Source of the DNA: Dehalococcoidia bacterium
GTDB taxonomy: Bacteria; Chloroflexota; Dehalococcoidia; Dehalococcoidales; UBA1222
Assembly: GCA_009784845.1 (NCBI GenBank)
Contig: WQXK01000007.1
Coordinates: 1-24,360, forward strand
DNA: 24,360 bases
Reading direction: 5' to 3'
The position numbers and the translations under genes are program-made. The notes below the pieces were generated by a model. That model made no database searches, was not told the origin of the DNA, and saw nothing but the letters and a program-made list of their open reading frames with translations. This document shows, in pieces, positions 8,090-16,720 of the stretch; within the stretch, counting starts at the first letter, position 1; each line of letters begins with the position of its first letter.

Positions 8090-8117
8090 TGACTGATTGA
8101 AAGAATAGGGTAGAAAT

Positions 8118-9356
8118 ATGCAGATTGAACGTTGCAAAGGTTGTACTGATTTAAGCGCGCAGGACATGTTGCGCTTCCGTAGTGTCGAGGCGGCTTTTCA
8201 GGAAACAGCCAAGAGTTATGGCTATGATGAGGTGCGGACGCCCACACTGGAGTACCTCTATCTTTTCACCTCCGCAGGCACTTTAACCACGGGTATGCTG
8301 CGCCGCGTATACTCATTTCTTGATTGGGACGGATGGAGTGGCGAGCGCGTGGTTTTAAAGCCTGATACCACAATCCCAACAGCGCGGCTTTATATTGAGC
8401 AGATGCAGCAACAAGGTTATCCGGCACGTTTAAGCTATGTTACAAACTCATTCGTGTTTGAGGAAAGCGCCACAAAAGCACGCGAGCGCTGGCAGTGCGG
8501 GGCAGAACTCATCGGCGCAGGCGGAGATATAGCAGATGCCGAACTGATTTCTTTTGCATGTGATGCCGTCAAGCGCATGGGAATCGAAAAAATTGAAGTC
8601 CGGCTTTCCCACGTCGGTTTGTTGCGCGGGTTGCTTGCAAGCTTGGGCTTAAATCATACTGAGCAGGATGACGTGCTAAGCCGTATCCTTGATGGTGAGT
8701 TGAGCGCCCTCGAAAGCATGGATGCCGCCAAACGGCAGTCCCTTGAGGCTCTTCGGTTGCTACTCAACACAAAAGGTGACTCGGTTGCTTTCCTCAAAAA
8801 CCTGCGCTCTCTTTTTGCATCCGATATCGCCGGGGTGCAGGATGAATTGAGTTCTTTCATAACAACCGTTGAGATGATTGAGTCCATGGGACTTGCGTAT
8901 CAGATTGATTTCACGTGCGGTAAAGGCTTTGAGTACTACACCGGAATGATTTTCAGACTGTTCGCCGGCGAGGTGAATGTAGGTGGTGGCGGACGCTACG
9001 ACAAGCTTGTTGAGACGATGGGTGGCACCTCTGCTCCAGCTGCGGGCTTCGGGCTTTACATTGACCGCTTATCAGCGCTTATCAACATCGACCATTTGTA
9101 TATTCCTGTTTCACAACGGGTGAACCTCTGTGTTGCCCCGAATGCCATGAAAGTCGGATGTGAGGTGGCTGACCTTTTACGCCGCGCGGGGCTTGTTGTT
9201 CTGCTCGGTCCTGAAGGCACGGTTGCGCATGATTGCGGCTGGGAATTGCAGGTAAAACAAGATGAGCCGCAAATCGTACTGCTCAATTGCGCCACTGGCG
9301 AAAGGAATAACTGCTCTTCTGCCATTGAGGCCGTGGCACTGGTTGGGTTGGTTTAA
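8118..9356 (+). CDS. hisZ: ATP phosphoribosyltransferase regulatory subunit HisZ (HisRS paralogue)
   Basis: A 412-residue class II tRNA-synthetase-like protein that lacks synthetase activity and activates the short form of HisG in the first step of histidine synthesis. It shares the HisRS core (RCKGCTDLSAQDMLRFRSVE, EVRTPTLEYLYLF, LKPDTTIPTARL, ERWQCGAELIGAGG, then GFEYYTGMIFRLF and VNVGGGGRYDKLVE). It has a C-terminal anticodon-binding-like domain from about residue 330. HisZ rather than HisS is chosen because it heads the his operon two bases before hisG and because the motif-2 and GFEYYTG regions deviate from HisRS. A complete HisRS elsewhere in the genome would be expected. The ribosome site (TAGGGTAGAA) is weak. 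Confidence 0.87.
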   Translation: MQIERCKGCTDLSAQDMLRFRSVEAAFQETAKSYGYDEVRTPTLEYLYLFTSAGTLTTGMLRRVYSFLDWDGWSGERVVLKPDTTIPTARLYIEQMQQQGYPARLSYVTNSFVFEESATKARERWQCGAELIGAGGDIADAELISFACDAVKRMGIEKIEVRLSHVGLLRGLLASLGLNHTEQDDVLSRILDGELSALESMDAAKRQSLEALRLLLNTKGDSVAFLKNLRSLFASDIAGVQDELSSFITTVEMIESMGLAYQIDFTCGKGFEYYTGMIFRLFAGEVNVGGGGRYDKLVETMGGTSAPAAGFGLYIDRLSALINIDHLYIPVSQRVNLCVAPNAMKVGCEVADLLRRAGLVVLLGPEGTVAHDCGWELQVKQDEPQIVLLNCATGERNNCSSAIEAVALVGLV

Positions 9357-9358
9357 GA

Positions 9359-10783
9359 ATGACTATCCGCATTGCACTTCCAAAAGGAAGACTAATGCCA
9401 CCCACGGCTGACATACTTGAAAAAGCAAGATGGGGCTTGGATGACTACAATGAGAAATCACGCCTATACCGCCTGAAATCCTCCACAAGAGGCGATATCA
9501 GCGCCAAGATATTTCAGGAACGGGACATTCCCATACAGGTGGCCATAGGCAACTATGACATAGGCATATGCGGATCAGACTGGGTGGCGGAGTACACCGT
9601 AAAGTATCCTTCATGCAATCTGAGCACAGTGCGTGACATGGGATTTGGTGAGGGTGCTGTTTACGCTGCCGCAATGCCGGGTGTTCTGCAAAACGGGGAA
9701 ATTACTACGCGCAACCCAGCGGTGAGAATAGCCGGTGAGTACCCGAATTTGGCGCACTCGCTTGCCTTGAAGATGCGCCTGCGGCGCTTCTCAATTTATC
9801 CTTTGTGGGGCTCAGCGGATGCCTATCCACCTGAAAACGCCGACATCGTTTTGCTGCCGTGCAAGAACGAGACTGAGGTCGCCTCTTTGGGTTTTGTCTC
9901 GTTTGGCAAAATCGTGGATTTTCGTGCTTGTTTAATAGTCAACCGCGAAAGCCTGCGCCACAAGGATATGTCCAAGGTCTTGGCATCAATTGATGCCACA
10001 ATACCCAAAGTATTCCCGCAGGAGTCCGCCGGTTTCGGGCAGTTCGTAAATATCGGTGCAACCAGACAACGTATGCAGCCGCAGTGTGAGCTTGATGCAG
10101 ACACTGTGCGCCTGGCGCTTCCCGATGGGCACCAGCAGTCGCATGTACGCAAAATATTGGATGCTGCCGGCATACAGATAGACGATTATCCCTCCGCAAG
10201 CGGAAACAGGCGCCCCAAAAGTTCGCTTGACGGCTTTTTCATCAAGGTTATACGCCCGCAGGATATGCCAATGCAGGTAGCGGGCGGCGACTATGATTTG
10301 GCAATTACCGGTCGTGACTGGCTTACGGATCACCTGCACCAGTTTCCGGGAAGTCCGCTTAAGCAGATGCTTGATCTTAAGTATGGCTGGGTGCGCATTG
10401 TAGCTGTTGTGACCAACGAAACACCGGTGAGCACGACGGCTGAGTTGCAGCAGATGTACAGTGCTCAGAGCAAGTCCTGTCGCATAGCTGCCGAATACGT
10501 CAACATTGCCGACCATTATGCCCGCACGAACCATTTCGGCTCGTACCGCATTGTACCGACATGGGGCGCCACTGAGGCTTTTTTACCGGAGGATGCCGAC
10601 GTGCTAATTGAAAACACGGAAACAGGCTCAACGCTTGTTAAAAACAACCTTAAAATCATTGACACGCTGTTTGAGTCTACGGCCTGTATTATCGGCAGCA
10701 CACACCCGGGACAAAGCCCACTTAAAGCACGTCGCATGGCAGGCTTTGTGAAGTTGCTGCGCCGGGCATTGGAGGTAAGCTGA
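9359..10783 (+). CDS. hisG: Double-length HisG: two fused short ATP phosphoribosyltransferase units
   Basis: Histidine synthesis starts with HisG joining ATP and PRPP to phosphoribosyl-ATP. Short HisG proteins are about 210 residues; this chain has 474 and contains two related units, about 1-235 and 248-474. Unit 1 has IALPKGRL (5-12), NYDIGICGSDWVAEY and RIAGEYPNLAHS, but where the PRPP loop should be it reads LLPCKNETEV (165-174). Unit 2 has the degenerate start ALPDGH (253-258), then DYDLAITGRDWL, RIAAEYVNIADHY and an intact loop ENTETGSTLVKNN with TGSTL at 422-426. The halves therefore have opposite losses. The frame is continuous with no sign of a frameshift, and it follows hisZ by two bases. 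It is probably the catalytic partner of HisZ; which half binds which substrate is inference. Confidence 0.87.
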   Translation: MTIRIALPKGRLMPPTADILEKARWGLDDYNEKSRLYRLKSSTRGDISAKIFQERDIPIQVAIGNYDIGICGSDWVAEYTVKYPSCNLSTVRDMGFGEGAVYAAAMPGVLQNGEITTRNPAVRIAGEYPNLAHSLALKMRLRRFSIYPLWGSADAYPPENADIVLLPCKNETEVASLGFVSFGKIVDFRACLIVNRESLRHKDMSKVLASIDATIPKVFPQESAGFGQFVNIGATRQRMQPQCELDADTVRLALPDGHQQSHVRKILDAAGIQIDDYPSASGNRRPKSSLDGFFIKVIRPQDMPMQVAGGDYDLAITGRDWLTDHLHQFPGSPLKQMLDLKYGWVRIVAVVTNETPVSTTAELQQMYSAQSKSCRIAAEYVNIADHYARTNHFGSYRIVPTWGATEAFLPEDADVLIENTETGSTLVKNNLKIIDTLFESTACIIGSTHPGQSPLKARRMAGFVKLLRRALEVS

Positions 10784-10784
10784 C

Positions 10785-12113
10785 ATGAAGCTAATCAGGG
10801 GATTCGCCGAGTCTCAGGCTTTCCTGTCGCGTCGTGCAGTGCCGCAGAAATACTCAGTTTCAGCGCGTTTGGCTGCTGCCTTAAAAGAACTGTTTGGCAC
10901 AGAAGACGTACAACAGGCGGTGGCAATTATTATTGAGCAGGTAAGAGAGCATGGTGATGATGCACTGAAGGATTTCAGCCGGCGCATCGACCGCGTGGAA
11001 CTGGACTCACTTGAGGTATCCCGTGATGAAATGCGCTCAGCTGCAGAGCGACTTGACCCTAAGCTGCTGGATGCACTGAAATCAGCGGCGCAGAATATAG
11101 AGCAATTCCACCGCAGGCAGTTTGAGGCTTGGGAGTATGGCGCGCAAAAGATGTCACCTGATACAGTCTTTCGCGTGCTGCAGCGAGTAGGTTTGTATGT
11201 ACCTGGCGGTACCGCCAGCTATCCGTCATCGGTTTTGATGACTGTATTACCGGCAAAGGCAGCCGGTGTGAATGAAATAGTCGTTTGCACACCGCCCGCC
11301 AAGGACGGCAAAATACCTGATATGACGCTCGCCGCAGCTTACATCGCAGGTGTGGATAAGATGTTTGCTATTGGCGGAGCACAGGCAATTGCCGCCATGG
11401 CTTTCGGCACAAAAAGCGTACCCGCCGTAGATAAAATCTGCGGGCCGGGTAATATTTTCGTTATGCTGGCAAAAAAGCAGCTTTTCGGAACAGTGGATAT
11501 TGACGGACTTCAGGGTCCAAGCGAGGTATTGGTGCTGGCTGATGCATCAGCCAATATTAAGTGGTGTGCTGCCGACATACTGGCTCAGGCAGAACATGAC
11601 GCCATGTCACAGTCCATACTGCTTACCACATCTGAGGGCGTGGCAGAACAGGTAATTCAGGAAGTGACGTCCGTGGCAAAGACACTATCCCGCAGGGACA
11701 TTATTGAGGAGTCTTTAACGCACCATGCCGTGGCATGCGTTGTAGACAACACAGAGCAGGCTATTGAACTTGCAAATCTATATGCGCCTGAGCATCTGTG
11801 TATTTTTGCCGAGGACTCTCATAAAATTGCTCAGCGTATTTTGCACGCAGGGTGCATTTTTGTTGGTGAGCACCCAACCGTTGCCATGGGGGACTACATT
11901 GCGGGTCCAAGCCATGCTTTGCCAACAAGCGGCACGGCACGCTTTGCCGCACCGCTTAATACCTCCGACTTTGTGCGCTTGATGAATGTGGTCAGTATAG
12001 ATGCTAAAATGTTCGCACAACTCGGTCCGCAGGCTGCCGTTATTGCCGAGGCCGAGGGGTTAACTGCGCATGTACTGGCGCTAACTCATGTAGATGATGA
12101 GGCAAACAGATGA
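10785..12113 (+). CDS. hisD: Histidinol dehydrogenase
   Basis: A 442-residue enzyme that oxidises L-histidinol through histidinal to L-histidine with two NAD, the last steps of the pathway. Family segments are GLYVPGGTASYPSSVLMTVL, PAKAAGV, MFAIGGAQAIAAMAFGT, VDKICGPGNIFV, then DGLQGPSEVLVLAD. LAQAEHDAMSQSILLTT and the catalytic/zinc region GEHPTVAMGDYIAGPSHALP, then TSGTARF, are all intact. Length is normal. It starts one base after hisG stops (GGAGG about 10 bases before the ATG) and overlaps hisC by four bases, so translation is coupled. Confidence 0.97.
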   Translation: MKLIRGFAESQAFLSRRAVPQKYSVSARLAAALKELFGTEDVQQAVAIIIEQVREHGDDALKDFSRRIDRVELDSLEVSRDEMRSAAERLDPKLLDALKSAAQNIEQFHRRQFEAWEYGAQKMSPDTVFRVLQRVGLYVPGGTASYPSSVLMTVLPAKAAGVNEIVVCTPPAKDGKIPDMTLAAAYIAGVDKMFAIGGAQAIAAMAFGTKSVPAVDKICGPGNIFVMLAKKQLFGTVDIDGLQGPSEVLVLADASANIKWCAADILAQAEHDAMSQSILLTTSEGVAEQVIQEVTSVAKTLSRRDIIEESLTHHAVACVVDNTEQAIELANLYAPEHLCIFAEDSHKIAQRILHAGCIFVGEHPTVAMGDYIAGPSHALPTSGTARFAAPLNTSDFVRLMNVVSIDAKMFAQLGPQAAVIAEAEGLTAHVLALTHVDDEANR

Positions 12114-13207
12114 GCAACTCAAACGGAATAGAGGCTTTTATCCGCCCTGAAATGACCAAATTCAAGGGTTATGCCGCCTGTAAAGCACCCGACGTCATAG
12201 CCAGAAAGCTGGGTATTCCCGAGGAGGATGTGGTAAAGCTTGATGCCAATGAGAATAACTATGGCGCGTCCCCACGTGTTGGCAAAGTACTCAGCGGTTA
12301 TAACAGTTTTCACATTTATCCGGATGCGGCTCAAACGGAACTGCGGGAGGAGTTGTCACGCTATACCGGCGCACCTGCCGAGCAGATTGTTGTCGGTGCC
12401 GGGTCAGATCAGCTTATTGATCTGATTATTAAGCTTTTTGCCGCACCAAACGATGAAATCATAACAATGAGCCCGTCTTTTCCCATGTATCGCTTTTATG
12501 CCGAACTTGCCGCGGTAAAAGTTATGGACGTACCGCGCAATGGTGATTTTTATATCGATGTTGCCGGCATTATTGATGCCGTAACACCCAGAACCAAGAT
12601 TATTTTCCTTCCCAATCCCAACAACCCGACCGGCACAATGACCACAGCCGAGGACATACGCAGGCTGGCACAAACAGGACTGCCGCTTGTGGTGGATGAG
12701 GCATATTATGAGTTTACTGGAGAGACGGCGCTCCCGCTTATGTCTGAGTTTCAAAACGTGCTGCTGCTGCGCACTTTTTCCAAGTGGAGCGGTCTTGCGG
12801 GACTGCGCGTAGGATACGGCATCTTCCCACGCTCTATTGCGGACTTTTTGCATGCCATCCGCGACCCGTATAACGTCAACGCAACAGCTGTGGCAGCCGT
12901 AAAAGAATCCCTTGCAGATTTAGACTATTTGCTGTGCAACGTCCAGAAAATTGTGTCTGAACGCGAGAGACTGCTGCTTAGATTAGCTGACATAAAATGG
13001 CTGAAGGTTTATCCTTCCAAAGCCAACTTTATTCTATGTGACCTTTTCAAAGGTGATGCAAAAGACGTACAGCAAAAGCTTGAGGCCCGGGGAATATTGA
13101 TACGCCATTATGCCGATGCCCGCCTTAAAAACTGCATCCGCATAAGTGTCGGCAAACCCGGTGAGGATGATAAACTACTTACGGCTCTTGAGGAAATAGG
13201 GAGGTGA
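12110..13207 (+). CDS. hisC: Histidinol-phosphate aminotransferase
   Basis: A 365-residue PLP-dependent fold-type I aminotransferase that makes histidinol phosphate from imidazole acetol phosphate and glutamate. Seen are [15 protein letters not shown] at the N-terminus, the cofactor-phosphate segment [32 protein letters not shown], and the Schiff-base lysine Lys225 in [17 protein letters not shown]. The C-terminal Arg binding the substrate carboxylate is in [10 protein letters not shown]. The ATG overlaps the hisD stop (ATGA). The N-terminal extension before FIRPE is short and ordinary. Confidence 0.96.
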   Translation: MSNSNGIEAFIRPEMTKFKGYAACKAPDVIARKLGIPEEDVVKLDANENNYGASPRVGKVLSGYNSFHIYPDAAQTELREELSRYTGAPAEQIVVGAGSDQLIDLIIKLFAAPNDEIITMSPSFPMYRFYAELAAVKVMDVPRNGDFYIDVAGIIDAVTPRTKIIFLPNPNNPTGTMTTAEDIRRLAQTGLPLVVDEAYYEFTGETALPLMSEFQNVLLLRTFSKWSGLAGLRVGYGIFPRSIADFLHAIRDPYNVNATAVAAVKESLADLDYLLCNVQKIVSERERLLLRLADIKWLKVYPSKANFILCDLFKGDAKDVQQKLEARGILIRHYADARLKNCIRISVGKPGEDDKLLTALEEIGR

Positions 13208-13212
13208 GCACT

Positions 13213-13803
13213 ATGGCACAGCGCAAAGCATCAATTAAGCGTGAAACACGCGAAACCTGCATTGATCTCAGTTTGAACGTGGATGGCTCGGGTCAGTATG
13301 CAATTGCCACCGGCATACATATGTTTGACCATATGTTGTCGCAGTTGGCGCGTCACGGCAGTTTTAATCTTAGTCTAAAGGCAACAGGAGATGATGCGCA
13401 TCACCTCGTTGAGGATGTGGGTATCTGTCTTGGGAAGGCTTTCTTGGAGGCATTGGGCGAATGCAGGGGAATCGTACGCATGGCCGATGCCTCAGTTCCA
13501 ATGGATGATGCCCTTTCCATGGTGGCGCTCGACATCAGCGGGCGTGGGTATGCCAAGCTGGACTTATTCTTGACCGAAAATGACATGCTGGGGTTTCCGT
13601 CTGATCTGATCCGGCATTTCCTGGAAACATTCGCCATTGAAGCGCGCATGAACTTGCATGCCCGTACATTGTATGGCACAAACGATCACCACAAAGCCGA
13701 AGCTGTTTTCAAAGCATTGGGTAAGGCACTTGACAGAGCGACATGCGTTGATCTGCGTTGCGCGGATGAGTTGCCTTCAACCAAAGGATGCTTGGAAAAA
13801 TAG
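13213..13803 (+). CDS. hisB: Imidazoleglycerol-phosphate dehydratase
   Basis: A 196-residue monofunctional IGPD that dehydrates imidazole glycerol phosphate to imidazole acetol phosphate, a manganese enzyme assembling as a 24-mer. The two metal-binding repeats are present: [17 protein letters not shown] (His63, His64, Glu67) and [17 protein letters not shown], plus [17 protein letters not shown]. Start at ATG 13213 is preferred over GTG 13204, because GGAGG (13200-13204) overlaps the GTG but stands 8 bases before the ATG. It begins 5 bases after the hisC stop. No phosphatase domain is fused, so histidinol-phosphatase must be elsewhere, as must hisA, hisF, hisH and hisI/E. Confidence 0.96.
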   Translation: MAQRKASIKRETRETCIDLSLNVDGSGQYAIATGIHMFDHMLSQLARHGSFNLSLKATGDDAHHLVEDVGICLGKAFLEALGECRGIVRMADASVPMDDALSMVALDISGRGYAKLDLFLTENDMLGFPSDLIRHFLETFAIEARMNLHARTLYGTNDHHKAEAVFKALGKALDRATCVDLRCADELPSTKGCLEK

Positions 13804-13819
13804 CCCGCTATAAAATCAC

Positions 13820-14467
13820 ATGAGTGTAATTATGCAGGATGCTAAGAATACGGCGGGCACTATATTGAACATTGCAGTTTTTGCATCACACAACGGCTCC
13901 AACCTTCAGGCGATTATTGATGCCTGCAACTCAGGTGCAATGAAAGCGAATGTCTGTGTTGTGCTAAGCAATAATTCCGACTCGCGTGCTCTGCAAAGGG
14001 CAGCGGATGCCGGAATTGACAGTTTTCACGTGAGTGCCAAAGCCCTCGGCAGTGACGAGGCTGCAGATGCCGAAATTATGAAAATTTTGACGTCACACAA
14101 TACTGATATTATTTTTCTTGCCGGTTACCTGAAAAGAATAGGTGAAAGTATTTTAAACAAATATCACAACAGGGTATTCAACGTACATCCGGCTCTGCTC
14201 CCGAAGTATGGCGGCAGGGGTATGTTCGGCATGAACGTACATAGCGCTGTCATAGCAGCAGGTGAGCCGCTTTCAGGTATTACAATCCATAGAGCCAGCC
14301 AGGAATACGATGAAGGTGAGGTTGTGGCCCAAACAACAATAGTCGTCTCTGCGGATGATACGGCAGAAACCTTAGCCCAAAAAATTTTAGCAAGGGAACA
14401 TACTTTCATTGTTGAGGTTATAAACCAAATCATTGAAGGTGGCATTGCATTAGGCGACCCAAAGTAA
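13820..14467 (+). CDS. purN: Phosphoribosylglycinamide formyltransferase PurN
   Basis: A 215-residue GAR transformylase, third step of purine synthesis, using 10-formyltetrahydrofolate. The formyltransferase fold starts with IAVFASHNGSNLQAIIDACN; the catalytic Asn-His appears in VFNVHPALLPKYGGRGMFGM, with NVH following. GITIHRASQEYDEGEVVAQ supplies the catalytic Asp. It follows hisB by 16 bases and is likely co-transcribed. No Shine-Dalgarno site is visible before ATG 13820 or before the internal ATG at 13832, so the exact start is uncertain; the first 15 residues (up to TAGTI) are outside the conserved domain. Confidence 0.93.
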   Translation: MSVIMQDAKNTAGTILNIAVFASHNGSNLQAIIDACNSGAMKANVCVVLSNNSDSRALQRAADAGIDSFHVSAKALGSDEAADAEIMKILTSHNTDIIFLAGYLKRIGESILNKYHNRVFNVHPALLPKYGGRGMFGMNVHSAVIAAGEPLSGITIHRASQEYDEGEVVAQTTIVVSADDTAETLAQKILAREHTFIVEVINQIIEGGIALGDPK

Positions 14468-14492
14468 CGATACCCTATAGGAGGAATGAACG

Positions 14493-14780
14493 ATGTTGTT
14501 ATCACCATGCGGCATAGACTGTGCAGCCTGTGACTATTACAAGGATTGCGGCGGATGCTATGCAATCAAGGGCAAGCCATTTTATATCAAGGACTTTGGC
14601 ATGGAGGTTTGTCCTATGTATGACTGCCCTATTAACAAAAAGAACTATAAATCATGCGCCGAGTGCGCCGAACTTCCCTGTAAGACGTATTATGACTGGA
14701 AAGATCCCAGCATGACGGATGAGGCGCATATAAGCTCGATCAATGCCAGAGTTAAAGTGTTAAAAGACTCGCTGTTGTAA
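14493..14780 (+). CDS. DUF3795 Cys-rich small protein
   Basis: A 95-residue protein with nine or more cysteines, including CGIDCAACDYYKDCGGC near the start, CPMYDCPI and CAECAELPC. This pattern is typical of DUF3795 proteins of anaerobes, of unknown function, probably binding metal or a cluster. A strong GGAGG stands about 8 bases before ATG 14493. It follows purN by 25 bases and ends just before a strong terminator, so it is the last gene of the his-purN transcript. Confidence 0.8.
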   Translation: MLLSPCGIDCAACDYYKDCGGCYAIKGKPFYIKDFGMEVCPMYDCPINKKNYKSCAECAELPCKTYYDWKDPSMTDEAHISSINARVKVLKDSLL

Positions 14781-14786
14781 GACGAA

Positions 14787-14818
14787 ACAGGGCATTAACG
14801 TCTCCGTTAATGCCCTGT
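14787..14818. terminator. Bidirectional intrinsic terminator between the his-purN and purDEB operons
   Basis: A perfect 14-bp stem (arms 14787-14800 and 14805-14818) with a four-base TCTC loop, followed on the plus strand by ACTTTTCTTT. It lies exactly between the converging DUF3795 and purB stops. Confidence 0.85.
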
Positions 14819-14839
14819 ACTTTTCTTTAATACAATAAT

Positions 14840-16195
14840 TTACAGTGCTTTTGGTGCAAGCCGGCTGGTTCCCTTTTTAAGCATTTTGCTCTTCCACTGG
14901 CTTGCGCTAAGCCCAAGCCGCTGGAATATTGCATCCACATGCGCCGTGTAAAAGTTATAGTCGAAGACAGCCTCAAGTTCTTCCGCGCTGATTTTCTGTA
15001 GCAATTCTTCGTCGGCTTTAAGTAAGGTTAAAAACTTCTTACCTGTCTTCCAGCATTCCATAGCATTGCGCTGGGTGAGCTTATATGCCTCCTGGCGCGA
15101 CAATCCCTTATTGATTAGTGCCAGCATAACACGCTGCGAAAACACCAATCCATGAGTTGTCTCCAATCCCTTTAGCATGTTTTTAGGGTAAACATTGAGA
15201 TTTGCTACTATGCCGGTGAAAATATCAAGCATATAGTCCAGCAAAAGACAGGCATCCGGCAAAATGATACGCTCGGTGGAAGAGTGTGAGATATCCCGTT
15301 CATGCCAAAGCGAGACGTTCTCCATGGAAGTTATGGCATAACCACGCATAAGGCGCGCCATACCGCAAATACGCTCGCATAACTCAGGGTTGCGCTTATG
15401 CGGCATGGAAGATGAGCCGGTTTGTCCATCTTCAAAAGGCTCCTCAAGCTCACGTGATTCACTTTTTTGCAGCAAGCGAATTTCAGTGGCGAATTTTTCA
15501 AGCGATGCGGCGCAAATGGCCAGTGTAGTGACAAACTGCGCATGACTATCGCGCTGAAGAATTTGGTTTGAGATGGGAGCCGGTGTCAGCCCAAGTTTGG
15601 TGCAGGCGATTTCCTCTATCTCAGGCGGCACAGTGGCATATGTACCTACAGCACCCGAAATTTGCCCAAAAGCGATGCTCTTTGCTGCCTCATCAAGACG
15701 ATGTCTGTTGCGCTGCATTTCATCCATCCACAGAGCAAGCTTAAGCCCGAATGTAGTCGGCTCGGCATGGATGCCATGCGTGCGACCTATCATTAATGTG
15801 TACTTGTGCTCAATGGCCTTAACGGCCAGTGCCTCCACCAGCGCTTTCATGCCGGCAGAGAGAATTTCGCAGGCTTCAATAAGCTGTAGCGACAGAGCCG
15901 TATCCATCACATCGCTTGATGTGATACCCATGTGTATGAATCTGGCATCAGTTCCCACAGATGGCGCCACAGCTCCCAGAAAAGCTGTCATGTCGTGGTG
16001 CGTTTCTTTCAGTATTTTGGCCATGAGTTTTAGGTCGCATTTGGCTACCTTGATTTTGATTAACGACGCGCGTGGGACCTTGCCAAGCTTAACCCATGCC
16101 TCGCATACGGCAACCTCAACATCCAGCCATTTGCTGAACTTGTTTTCATCGGACCATACCCGCTTCATCTCAGAACGGCTGTAGCGTTCTATCAT
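14840..16195 (-). CDS. purB: Adenylosuccinate lyase
   Basis: A 451-residue fumarase-superfamily lyase that cleaves SAICAR to AICAR and adenylosuccinate to AMP, releasing fumarate. Evidence is MIERYSRSEMKRVWSDENKF, ETHHDMTAFLGAV, HMGITSSDVMDTA, MIGRTHGIHAEPTTFG with the general-acid/base His region, and the signature loop GSSSMPHKRNPELCERI with the catalytic serine. Length is as expected. It follows purE by 12 bases and ends at the shared hairpin terminator. Confidence 0.97.
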   Translation of the reverse strand: MIERYSRSEMKRVWSDENKFSKWLDVEVAVCEAWVKLGKVPRASLIKIKVAKCDLKLMAKILKETHHDMTAFLGAVAPSVGTDARFIHMGITSSDVMDTALSLQLIEACEILSAGMKALVEALAVKAIEHKYTLMIGRTHGIHAEPTTFGLKLALWMDEMQRNRHRLDEAAKSIAFGQISGAVGTYATVPPEIEEIACTKLGLTPAPISNQILQRDSHAQFVTTLAICAASLEKFATEIRLLQKSESRELEEPFEDGQTGSSSMPHKRNPELCERICGMARLMRGYAITSMENVSLWHERDISHSSTERIILPDACLLLDYMLDIFTGIVANLNVYPKNMLKGLETTHGLVFSQRVMLALINKGLSRQEAYKLTQRNAMECWKTGKKFLTLLKADEELLQKISAEELEAVFDYNFYTAHVDAIFQRLGLSASQWKSKMLKKGTSRLAPKAL

Positions 16196-16207
16196 AAAAT
16201 TCCTCTT

Positions 16208-16666
16208 TTAGCCTATTGCCAACTCTTTGCGATAATTATCATAGGCTATGCGTATTTGCTCGTATTTAAGTCCTAATATCTCAGCTGCCAAATAAGCTGC
16301 ATTTTTAGCCCCTGCAGCACCAACGGCCACAGTTGCCACGGGAATTCCAGCCGGCATTTGCACTATGGCAAAAAGGGCATCCATCCCTTTGAGATCACTG
16401 GTCGGCATAGGCACGCCAATGACAGGCAGGGTTGTCCATGACGCCATTACACCCGGAAGATGTGCCGCACCACCAGCAGCCGCAATAATGACCTCAATAC
16501 CGCGCTCGCGTGCCTCCTGCCCAAAGCGCCGGGCTTTCTCAGGTGTGCGGTGCGCCGAAATCACATGCACCTCGTGCTCAATACCCATTTTGAGCAGTGT
16601 GTCGAGGCACAGCTGCATGGCCTCGCCGTCAGACCTAGAACCCATAACCACAGCAACTAATGCCAT
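16208..16666 (-). CDS. purE: N5-carboxyaminoimidazole ribonucleotide mutase PurE (class I)
   Basis: A 152-residue enzyme that moves the carboxyl group of N5-CAIR to give CAIR. MGSRSDGEAMQ binds the phosphate, and SAHRTPEKARRF holds the catalytic His39. IIAAAGGAAHLPGVMASWTT and GVPMPTSDLKGMDALFAIVQ, then MPAGIPVATVA, complete the core. The SAHRTP form marks class I, which needs PurK to make its substrate; no purK is adjacent. It lies 54 bases after purD in the same direction. Confidence 0.96.
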   Translation of the reverse strand: MALVAVVMGSRSDGEAMQLCLDTLLKMGIEHEVHVISAHRTPEKARRFGQEARERGIEVIIAAAGGAAHLPGVMASWTTLPVIGVPMPTSDLKGMDALFAIVQMPAGIPVATVAVGAAGAKNAAYLAAEILGLKYEQIRIAYDNYRKELAIG

Positions 16667-16720
16667 ATCCTTATCCTTTAAAATTATTTCAGCATTATTA
16701 TCGCAGATGTTGCCCCAGCG

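Noticed and set aside
8118..9356. Histidyl-tRNA synthetase (hisS) instead of hisZ
   Set aside because: It heads a his operon two bases before hisG, and the synthetase-specific motifs deviate; HisZ fits better.
9823..10534. Minus-strand open frames opposite hisG (116, 86 and 182 codons)
   Set aside because: Shadows of the hisG coding strand; the composition is Cys/Arg/His-rich nonsense.
9359..10783. Double HisG as two genes joined by a sequencing error
   Set aside because: The frame is continuous, with no start codon plus ribosome site at the junction and with coherent family sequence on both sides; kept as a fusion, although reads should be checked.
15573..16184. 203-codon plus-strand frame opposite purB
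   Set aside because: Shadow of purB; Ser/Cys-rich translation without any recognisable domain.
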